Below, piece by piece: positions 42,101 to 48,350 of a stretch of DNA of 64,000 nt (position 1 is the first letter of the stretch; each line of letters opens with the position of its first letter). The translations under genes and the position numbers were made by a program. The stretch lies in assembly GCA_010645155.1 (NCBI GenBank), contig JAAGOF010000288.1, positions 128,288 to 192,287 on the forward strand. The letters are read 5' to 3'. The notes below the pieces were generated by a model. The model did not search any database and had not been told where the DNA came from. It saw only the letters and a list, made by a program, of their open reading frames with translations. Source of the DNA: Tigriopus japonicus (Eukaryota; Arthropoda; Copepoda; Harpacticoida; Harpacticidae).

Positions 42101-43458
42101 TAATAACCATATACCTCAAGATAGATATTGGCCGTCGTAGGCTAACACATGGTGCCGATGCTTCACATGATAAAACATAATTATTTTTCGGAAAATGTCA
42201 AGATTTGCCACTTCAACTTCAAATTTGCACATAAGAAAGGCATTGCTGCAACAACTTGGTTTCAATCTTCTTTAATCTAACTTTCGCGCTCATTAGAAAC
42301 AAACGCCTTCCGAACATTTTTCCCGCCAAAATAAGTGTGGCGAAATTTGACAAAATGTTGCAAAAGATAAAAATCGAATGTTAAAACAAAAAGATCTGTC
42401 ATCCATACTCATGTGAAGTTAAGTGAAGAATGTAATATTGCATTACATGTCCTTGTGTAAAACGTTAAACATTTGAACGTACAATAAGGCAATGATGACA
42501 AAAGCACTTTTATAAATCTCGGAGTTTGGTCACTTTTTCATAGGATACCAAATCTCTCATCAGTCATCACAAGTAATGGGGTATTCGTACTGAATACAGC
42601 TGTTGAAGTTGAATAAGGTCACACGTAGATGTGGCCTCACTTGACAGGTCGAGAGGAGTATTTTCGCAAGGAATTCTTATTTGATTTGAGATCTCATATT
42701 GTAACTATCCTCTTGAAATTATATAACTTTAATGAGTAGATATTGTTGTATCATAAATTATGGTCCAGTGGCGGAAAATGCCAGAAATTGACTAAAAGCC
42801 ACTATTTGCCATCCCTGTTTACAGTAGGGTTCCAAGAAATAACCATCCATGATCGAGCAGAGAGTCTCAGTGCATAAACTGCGACTTTGCGATTGAAACC
42901 CCCTGCTTTTGTACTGAGACATGGTTATTTCTACTGTATATGGCTATGTTTCACCTCTACTATATTTTAATTATTTTCTACTATGCTTTCAAATTTCTTT
43001 TATTGGTTATTTCTACTATACTTTCAAACGCCCTTAAGAGCCGATCCCCTGTGCCAAAAATTGAACTTGAAACGCATCTCGCGCACCCAACAATCAATTT
43101 CATATAATCTATGTTTGATCCAAGGAATCTAATTGAAACGTTTTAGCACTGATCGTCTGAAAATATTAGTCAAACTATTACAGCGCTCTGAGTCAAACTT
43201 GACTCTACTTTGGAAAGCCCATACATAATCCCATTACATGAGTTTCCCAATTACGAATAGAATACGGTTTGTTTACAATAGGCGTGTAACATGTTCCTGA
43301 CCTGATAAACAATTAAGTCGATCCTTATTTCCCACAGTGATGCATCTACGAAAGAAAGCTCGACAACTTTTGCACACAATTGCACCATAGTACACGTGGG
43401 AGTTGGTTTTTCGCACACACACGCGACATTCTTCTTGATCGGTGTCCTCGTGTTCCAT
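21119..43458 (-). CDS. Second nuclear receptor, four exons over 22 kb (proposed exon chain)
   Basis: Proposed minus-strand exons: 43458-43302, 33454-33291, 32068-31358 and 21313-21119. They join in phase (1, 0, 0) into 408 residues ending in TGA. Exon 1 encodes zinc finger 1 (Cys11, 14, 29, 32; YYGAIVCKSCRAFFRR). Exon 2 completes zinc finger 2 (Cys50, 57, 66, 69; YKCPACRLKKCFEVGM) and a basic hinge. Exon 3 has a Ser/Pro-rich linker and most of a ligand-binding-like helical domain (QKESVLQAAVTFLFLGLSN), ending at a strong AAG|GTAAGA donor. Exon 4, after a CTTTTCAG acceptor, encodes 64 residues of helical C-terminus (SLTLYLLRNQDLEQTLVEY). Finger 1 again has 14-residue spacing; finger 2 has 6+8 instead of the usual 5+9. 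Exons 1-3 are well supported. Exon 4, 10 kb away, is supported by phase, acceptor quality and total length only. Reading through the exon-3 donor would add a short tail to a TAA at 31280-31282 instead. Confidence 0.72.
21314..22377. other. AT-rich intron DNA of the split nuclear receptor
   Basis: This starts the roughly 10-kb intron between proposed exons 3 and 4. Around 21340-21440 there are CCCGG/GGGAT-rich words that resemble those near 44265-44330. No coding remnant is visible before the LINE 3' end. Confidence 0.4.
22378..24815 (-). mobile_element. 5'-truncated LINE (family A) with intact reverse transcriptase ORF
   Basis: One open frame of 795 residues (24797-22410) has no stop or shift. 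It begins in the C-terminal part of an apurinic-like endonuclease (CLDHIFVSS, then SDHKPI near residue 60), continues into a linker and a full reverse transcriptase domain (AFIDLRKAFDLIDRS, NGVLQGDPCSPILFN, catalytic YADD, then the thumb NYLGLTL), and ends with a Cys/His motif (CQCENCGEPSHPYHALYFC) near the C-terminus. The N-terminal endonuclease and any ORF1 are absent, as expected of an incomplete reverse-transcription insertion. An AT-rich 3' region lies at 22378-22409 and beyond. The uninterrupted frame suggests a young insertion. It sits in an intron of the split nuclear receptor, in the same transcriptional sense. The clade (I/R1/LOA-like) is a guess. Confidence 0.85.
24830..25920 (-). 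mobile_element. Decayed LINE (family B) fragment: ORF1 end and endonuclease
   Basis: On the minus strand the stretch around 25500-24864 reads, with stops and shifts, as an apurinic-like endonuclease: FISITETWLCPGV near 25420 and LDLVCSNDPNLI then SNHQ near 24950-24870. Upstream, 25911-25740 matches the plus-strand sequence at 30240-30375 (shared words such as GGTTATAGGTTAGCCTCCAA), which I take for the ORF1 tail of the same family. Its downstream end meets the 5' end of the family A LINE, so the younger element may have truncated it. It is not functional. Confidence 0.7.
26488..28590 (-). mobile_element. Decayed LINE (family B) reverse transcriptase copy
   Basis: Fragments in several frames read in order from 28590 down to 26655: linker (KTNPKAFFSFANTKRKMKHP), reverse transcriptase start (LSSSPGPDGVTSQFLMKC), core (YLDFAKAFDKVDHGLLLDQL, then SGVPQGPILGPLL), and the thumb/C-terminal part (SRDSITMLTLYKSIVQPHLE, YASPIWAPMSSAGLQKV). 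Stops and frameshifts break it, including loss of the YADD region as an open frame. A 155-bp palindromic MITE interrupts it at 26500-26654. It is closely related to the copy at 47119-48350. I place it in the CR1/Jockey group by motif style only. Confidence 0.85.
26500..26654. repeat. Palindromic MITE, copy 1
   Basis: The core pairs TTTCAAAATACACACTTGG with the reverse complement of the right side, TTTCAAAAATACACACTGGG, around a short centre containing ACAATATATTTGTTGCA. A near-identical copy lies at 45072-45227, including the outer CAAGCCAGGAT and ACAGTGGT words. It is inserted in the family B LINE, so it is younger than that copy. Confidence 0.75.
28591..30089. other. Intron DNA with irregular direct repeats
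   Basis: Two words are each repeated about 75-100 bp apart: TTGTATGTTACATCC (near 28803 and 28904) and TTGGAACACGAG (near 28882 and 28951), with GTGAGATTGGTTG also doubled. It may be the 5' part of the family B LINE or an unrelated low-copy repeat. The 30-bp word shared with 18687 lies at 29879-29908. No gene was recognised. Confidence 0.4.
30090..30390 (+). mobile_element. LINE family B ORF1 fragment with CCCH zinc-finger motifs
   Basis: The plus strand reads GCSKVECPFFHP and, after a frameshift, CRKSISSGTCFNVECKHVHV: a C-x8-C-x4-C-x3-H array typical of CCCH zinc fingers. A Ser/Pro-rich tail follows whose DNA matches the minus strand at 25911-25740. I infer an ORF1 remnant of the same LINE family in the opposite orientation. 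It is broken by the frameshift and ends without ORF2. Confidence 0.5.
30426..30674. repeat. Degenerate hAT-type MITE
   Basis: The left end starts CAGAGGTCGGCCACCGG and the reverse complement of the right end starts CACGGGTCGAGAACCG. These resemble the CAGGGGTCGGCAACC ends of hAT elements and the copy at 46666-46888, including internal GGGCCCACAA words. The flanking octamers agree at only 4 of 8 positions, so the insertion looks old. Confidence 0.5.
30675..31357. other. Intron DNA next to receptor exon 3, no feature
   Basis: This AT-rich stretch follows the proposed exon-3 donor on the minus strand. The only alternative coding use is the donor read-through ending at 31280. Nothing else was recognised. 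Confidence 0.4.
32069..33290. other. Intron 2 of the split nuclear receptor
   Basis: This 1.2-kb AT-rich intron lies between the DNA-binding-domain exon and the ligand-domain exon. No mobile-element remnant was seen. Confidence 0.5.
34010..34160. repeat. Solo arm of a foldback element
   Basis: This stretch shares ordered words with the right arm of the 39656-40249 foldback: CAACCAGGT, AGCAGAAGTATC, GAATGATT/GAATCACT, CAGCTATTCAGCACAGCCAA-like and CCTTGTTTT. Only one arm is present here, directly left of a different foldback element. Confidence 0.5.
34196..35372. repeat. Foldback element with internally repeated ends
   Basis: Inner arms at 34339-34467 and 34941-35072 are inverted copies, sharing AAAGGCTTTATATACA, AAGGTCTGGATT, AAGGTCTTCTCTGATT, TCTGATTGGTCAATGA and AACTTGCGCCAG. 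Outside them, on both sides and inverted, lie short irregular repeats of GGTCAYGGTAAAAAGG type (34205-34285 and 35283-35370). Long inverted repeats with short tandem repeats at the ends recall Drosophila FB-type elements, a structural comparison only. It carries no coding frame and lies in intron 1 of the split nuclear receptor. Confidence 0.75.
35373..35589. other. Intron DNA between foldback element and tRNA-like relic
   Basis: AT-rich DNA with no recognised feature. Confidence 0.4.
35590..35712 (-). repeat. tRNA-like relic (pseudo-tRNA or tRNA-derived SINE head)
   Basis: The minus strand contains a good B box, GGTTCGAATCC, with a closable T stem, and an upstream A-box-like GAGTGGCCGCGCGTACTAAT. 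Between them lies a long type II-like variable region. The 5' end (GGAAGCC) does not pair with the bases after the T arm (TGGGGAT), so a functional acceptor stem is missing. I therefore call a relic and not a tRNA gene. Confidence 0.45.
35713..37377. other. Intron DNA with a GTGA microsatellite
   Basis: A pure (GTGA)n tract lies at 36946-36974, at the end of an unrecognised 144-codon frame (36523-36957). An AATAAA near 37183 is followed by GT-rich sequence, which could mark a solo LTR or an old transcript end, but I found no matching second end. Otherwise nothing supported. Confidence 0.4.
37378..38218 (+). pseudogene. Dead mariner-family transposase (DD34D)
   Basis: Fragments in order match mariner transposase: an N-terminal helix-turn-helix region (FIKKDPRLTIASIALASDLS), the LSARWIPLLFTEEHK linker, the first catalytic Asp in TCDESWVNY, the second in LIHHDNVRLHTS, and the third in SPYSPDLAPIDF, with 34-residue-type spacing. 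The C-terminal FERCKN remnant is near 38180. An in-frame stop occurs near residue 30, and frameshifts occur near 37650 and later, so it cannot make transposase. I did not find clear terminal inverted repeats. It lies in the long first intron of the split receptor, in the opposite sense. Confidence 0.85.
38219..39655. other. AT-rich intron DNA, no feature
   Basis: No coding remnant or repeat structure was recognised between the mariner relic and the next foldback element. Confidence 0.4.
39656..40249. repeat. Foldback element with a nested hAT-type MITE
   Basis: The left end ATATAAAGGTTGCTTCAAGT and the reverse complement of the right end, ATATAAAGGTTGCTTTAAGT, continue inward as inverted copies over about 150 bp (GTGAGTGTTT, GCGGCAAAACAGGG, GTTGGCTGT, ATTCTAGGTC). 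The spacer holds a 170-bp MITE at 39800-39969. Removing that MITE and one target duplication restores arm similarity. No coding capacity. Confidence 0.8.
39800..39969. mobile_element. hAT-type MITE with 8-bp target duplication
   Basis: The 19-bp terminal inverted repeats are TAGAGGGCTAACAGAGAAA on both ends, matching the TAGNG start common in hAT elements. The perfect flanking octamer GGTCCTTG is at 39792-39799 and 39970-39977. The 170-bp body has no transposase, so it is non-autonomous. It is inserted in the left arm of the surrounding foldback element. Confidence 0.85.
40250..42028. other. AT-rich intron DNA, no feature
   Basis: Short reading frames occur on both strands with no recognised motif. 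No transposon end was found in this stretch. Confidence 0.4.
42029..43033. repeat. Kilobase-scale imperfect palindrome (MITE-related)
   Basis: The left end reads GGGCATTTGGAATTATAGTA; the reverse complement of the right end reads GGGCGTTTGAAAGTATAGTA. Further words (GTAGAAATAACCA, AGTAATAACCAT, GTGAA.CATA) also pair in inverted order. Its vocabulary overlaps that of the 244-bp palindrome in the CIB intron, so this may be a larger relative. The interior has no coding frame. Confidence 0.6.
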
Positions 43459-45071
43459 GCTGATAAAACTGAAGCCCGGTCGTTGACAGTTCTAATCAGT
43501 TTGGGGCAAAAGGTGATCAAATCAAAGGGAAAACCACCGTTGAAATCAAAGAATCAATGAAAGGAGATGAATCGCGTTTTGTGATTGGTGGCAGTGGCAG
43601 CAACTTTGATCGATTGTCTCTTTCGATCTGTGCAAAGAGCAAATGAAGTAAATCGTAAAACCCACGTCGCGTCAAAAGAAAAAAGGATGCAACAAACCGT
43701 TTGAGCCAAGCAACGTCTCACTCAAAAAAAGCGCTTGCTCTCGAATCGTCATTATGATGATCACGATATCATCGAACATTCTCTTTGAATGGGGAAAGCT
43801 ATGCGGTATTGAGTGATTGAAATCTATTTCAGCAATTTCCACGGTTTGTGAGAACAGGCGCTCAAAGACCCAAACGAATAAGACAACGCTCAGGTGAAAG
43901 CTAATCTGCCATGTCTGTAATCTGTACCTATCATGTCTTGGGGCTTCGGCATCGCTTCTTCAGTTTAGACAAAATGGCTCAATGTGCTTCTAGATGTATC
44001 TGCAAACCCGTTGTTGCGAATGAAGGCCTCACAGGCTATTGCTACTGAAGAATGGTGTGAGGACAAACGGGGTTGTGAGGGATGAAACGAGAAGAAAATA
44101 TTCTCTTAAATGCCCTGAAGTTGGAACCATTTGAGGCAGTACTTGTTTGTATCGAAATGTGTTTGATCGTATTAAGACGTGAAAATAGGCTTTTTTGGCA
44201 ATCTTTCTCGATTTGACAGATCGTTGTCGCCCTCGATGACCAGGGTTGCTTTTAATCCCGTCCAGTCGAAGAACCCCCCTGGGATCCCGGAGACGGAATA
44301 AACCGGGATTTACGGGTTTTCCGATTCTTTTATTTTAGACCATAAGTATGAAAAATTGGATATGTTTCATAATAAGTCTAATGATTGAAAACAAATGTTT
44401 TGGTAAATTTGCTATATTCTTGACAGATATTTACTTTATTTTTGCCATTTTAACTTCTTGAAACCTTACAATTGCACATGTTTTAGAAAATCCCGTTTTG
44501 AATTAAGAAATCCTCTGTCGTGATCCCGTAAAAACAATTTTCAAAAAAGTATTGAAAATCCCATTTGTCCCGTTTCTCACAACAAGCTCTGACTGTTACT
44601 AAAGACACTCTTGAAAACCCTGTAAAATGCTAAGTTCCCAGCATTTTTTATTTATGCTTACTTGCTTTATGCATCAAATTCTAAACATTATGTAGCCCTG
44701 GTACCACTACTCTGCTAAGTGAATGTCCTAGTTTCGACTAGAGACTCTAGTTTCGACAAATAATACCAAGTAACCCCAAACTGGAACTTGCTAATCTTGG
44801 GCATTCCTCTAAAGGGAGGGGAACGTGGACAATCACGCACTGGAAGTACAAACAAAGTACAAATATTTTGTCACAAGGCAGATTCAGTGGTAAACGCCAA
44901 TAATGCATATCAATCCAACCATTATAACTACCGTCCAGTTGGTTGGAAGATGTCATAATTAGGGATATTAGGTATCGCAAGAGGAAAGATCTTTTTACTC
45001 TGTTTTTATCGGAAACATGACTAGAGGTTTCAAGTTTTATCGAGTTTACCTTTGATTAGCCAAGGATGGCT
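43459..45071. other. Upstream region of the split nuclear receptor and intergenic DNA
   Basis: The promoter and any 5' UTR exon of the split receptor should lie here. I could not place a TATA box or initiator. CCCGG/GGGAT-rich words at 44265-44330 and 44515-44575 echo those near 21350-21440. No other gene was recognised. Confidence 0.4.
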
Positions 45072-45227
45072 CAAGCCAGGATTACTTTCAAAATACACAC
45101 TGGGTCCGATTAGTACAATGAAAATTAAACGGAACAATATATTTGTTGCACAAACCTCATATTTTAGTACAATGATCGGACCCAGTGTGTATTTTTGAAA
45201 TTCGTCCTGACGTACAGTGGTCCCTGG
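45072..45227. repeat. Palindromic MITE, copy 2
   Basis: Nearly the same sequence as 26500-26654, in the same orientation, with inverted TTTCAAAATACACACTGGG / TTTCAAAAATACACACTGGG arms and the shared GGTCCGATTA word. The adjoining TACAGTGGTCCCTGGATTA looks like a pogo/Tigger-type end, which hints at the source of the transposition machinery. Confidence 0.75.
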
Positions 45228-46657
45228 ATTAGCTTACTCCAGGTTAAGCCAAGTCCAAGAGAATGTGGTGTCTCATAAAAAATTGTGAAATACCTGATTT
45301 TTTTTGGATAGGATTGCGTTATCAAAAAAGATATTGTTATATTGAAGTCAGCAGATTTGTCTAGACTGAACAAGCAAGAAAATGGCGCGAACTGTGCTCG
45401 TCTATTTGAAGAGATTATTGTTTCAGCGCTTCATATTCATTTGTTTGTGTTCTTAATATTTTTGCCCAAAATTGGAAACATCAAATCATCTATCATACAA
45501 AGTGGAATTAGAAACCTACGATGCTTTTAACGCTGCACTTCATGACACCGACAAGAATCCTAGTCATTTTGAAGTAAGTGGATCCACTTAATTTTCATAC
45601 TTTATATCGGAAACCATTTTCAAGTGGCCCATCATTGTGAGAATGCGACCAATTGGTTTGATGTGGCACATAATTAAGTAAACTTAGCCAGTGCTGCCAA
45701 AAGTTATTCCCCCGGAGTATTTGTCAACTACTCTATGTGCGTTCACCAATCGTTGTGAGGATGAAAGTTGACTGGCTTAAATGGGATTTTCAGTTGTTCA
45801 GAATCTTATGGCTGGTTCTGAACATTTTTGGAATGCCTGATCCTTTGATAATTTATTGGAATTGTTAGCTCCGTGTTACGACAAGCAAAATTATGCCTGA
45901 GAGGGGGAAAGTGAAAGGAGGGGAATCAAGGTACAGATTCTGACCTAATTGAGCATCGAACATCCAGGGAAGGGAAAGAGAGAGGGGGGAGAGGGTGATC
46001 TATGCGGAAACACTCACTCATCACCACATCACACCAATCCACAAACATAACCAAGCTATATGGATCAAATCAAAGATCTTGGCATTTATCTCTGAATTCC
46101 GTTGGAAATGTGATTCCAACAATCTTTTTGATCAAACAACATCTAAGCTTTCAAAATGTTTGGATGTATCAAGCTGTTTTATAAAAAAATAGATTCGGGA
46201 TGTTAAGAAAAACAAACAAACATGATACAACCCTTTACTTAGATGTTGTAAATGCCCACTCCGCTGGCCGGGCGGGTGTGTCAAGTCCCAATCCTAGCTG
46301 TCCACCGACTTAAAAATGTAATCTTACATGCATTATTGATCATTTTCATCTGCATTTTGAAGGCAGTTTATTTGCACTACAGTCCCACGCCAAATTTTCT
46401 CTCAAGAAATTTGGGCCCACCTGTTCTTGGAGGAGAACAAGTTGTGGAGAACATACATATGTGGAGATGCTGGCCTTGAAGGACTAAATTTTTGGGTTTG
46501 GTGTCATTTGATCCATTGGTTTAAGCTAGATCCAACTATTTCAATTTCCAACTTTGACTGCACATAGAAAAGAGACGAAAATCAAAATGGCCTCATAAGT
46601 CGACATTTTATGTGCGTTCAATATAACACATTGTAATATCCATCCGGAGCGGACAGC
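45228..46657. other. Intergenic DNA, no supported gene
   Basis: Several short reading frames are present (for example 45342-45530 and 45995-46192). None has a domain, splice context or codon pattern that I would defend. Confidence 0.4.
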
Positions 46658-46665
46658 CTTTATCA

Positions 46666-46888
46666 CAAGGGTCGGCAACCTCTTTTTGGTCAAGGCCCAC
46701 GAAATTTGATTCGTATTGTCAGGGGCTCACCAACCAAACGTCGGTAAGTTCAGGGGCCCACAAATTAGCGAACAAAGAGCTTTGGGCCCATGAGTAGAGT
46801 AATGTGGATGGCTCTCGGGCTCACTTTTTAAACTTTCTCCATAGTTCCTGGGCCCACCAATGACCAGCCAACAGGTTGCCGACCCCTG
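46666..46888. mobile_element. hAT-type MITE with perfect 8-bp target duplication
   Basis: The left end is CAAGGGTCGGCAACCT and the reverse complement of the right end is CAGGGGTCGGCAACCT, both typical hAT termini. The octamer CTTTATCA flanks it exactly at 46658-46665 and 46889-46896. The 223-bp body is rich in GGGCCCA words and has no transposase, so it is non-autonomous. An older relative is at 30426-30674. Confidence 0.88.
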
Positions 46889-47118
46889 CTTTATCAGATC
46901 GATGTTAAGAAGCTGCCGACTGACTCTGGATAGATAAACAAACATCAAACATAACGCAATGTCTACATAACTTTTAAATTTTCTTAATTTGATGCAACAT
47001 ACTTTCATTTGCATTCTGGGCCCTTAACGCTGGCTGGCCTACACGTGAAACATTATGCCAAATATTTTGTCAAATCTCAGACAAAATATAATTCGAAGCT
47101 AATAGTAATAGTAATAGT

Positions 47119-48350
47119 AGTAACCCAATTGGTTGATCATATTGAGCAAATCATTGAAGGGCTCGAAAGCTATGAGTCAGTTGATGTAGTCTATCTTGAC
47201 TTTGCCAAGGCCTTCGATAAGGTAGATCATGGTCTTTTGCTCGATCAACTCAAAGAGTTAGGGGTCCAGGGTAAGGTCCTGACTTGGATTGGTAGTTTTA
47301 TAAGCAAAAGGAAGCAAATAGTTAAAGTCGAAGGATCTTTTAGCGGCATGTATGATGTCAAGTCAGGTGTTCCGCAAGGTTCAATTTTAGGTCCGCTCTT
47401 GTTTATTCTCTTTATTGCTCCTCTCCAGAAGTTTAGAACAAAAGCCAGTATTTCTTCATATGCTGATGACACAAAATTAGTTTGTGGAAGGAATGGGCAG
47501 GACTCGAAATGTTTAGTTGATGACTTGGAGAAAATCTACTCTTGGGTTGGCGAGAGTAACATGGCATTGAACGGGATGAAATTCCGCACAATGACGTATG
47601 GGGCGTCAAAATTAGATGTTCCACTCAAAGACAATGGAGGTTGTGATATTGAGCAGGTATCGTCCATGAGAGATTTGGGAGTTGTCGTCCAAGATGATAG
47701 AAAGTTAGATGAGCATATCCAGTTGAAAGTGGGGAAGGCATTTCAAACGTGCGGCTGGATCTATCGCACTTTCAAGTCCAGAGATAGTATTACAATGCTA
47801 ACTCTGTACAAGTCGATTGTTCAGCCGCATCTTGAATATGCCTCACCCAACTCCAATGAGTTCAGCAGCTTTGCAAAAGGTTGAGCAGGTTCAAAGATGT
47901 TTTACTAGGAACATCACAGGAATGAGAGAGCTCTCGTATTGGGAGAGGCTCCAGAAGTTAGGGTTGTACAGTACTAAGAGAAAGTATGAAAGGTATCTGA
48001 CACTGTATGTTTTCAAGAGCATTCATGGGCTCTGTCGTAACCCAGGATTTGAGATCAGTTGTAGCGATCGTAGAGGTTTTACGTGCGCTCTGAGAGCACC
48101 AACAAATCCTAAGGAATCAAGGCTAGTTCGAACAATGAAGTCCTCCTCTCTTCTTTATCGGGCTCCTTCATTGTTCAATTTGTTGCCTATTTGCCTTCGT
48201 CGGGAAAATGTAGGAGCTGATCCTCTAACAGCATTTAAGGCAGGATTGGACAAATTTTTGAATGCTATTCCTGACCAACCCACTATTCAAGGGTTGTACA
48301 GATCTGCCAACATTAACTCATTGGTAGATCAAATTTCATATAAACATTAA
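47119..48350 (+). mobile_element. LINE (family B) 3' fragment: reverse transcriptase to ORF2 end
   Basis: The frame 47119-47884 encodes a reverse transcriptase core (YLDFAKAFDKVDHGLLLDQL, SGVPQGSILGPLLFI, catalytic YADDTKL, the DLGVVVQDD thumb). It is 5'-truncated inside the RT domain. At about 47850 a loss of roughly 5 nt relative to the 26.7-kb copy (CCCATTTGGGCTCC there, CCCAACTCC here) shifts the frame. The remainder continues to 48350 as the normal C-terminus (RCFTRNITGMRELSYWERLQ ... GLYSTKRKYERYL), ending in TAA. Apart from that shift it is well preserved. The AATAAT microsatellite at 48435-48458 lies just beyond the 3' end. Confidence 0.88.
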
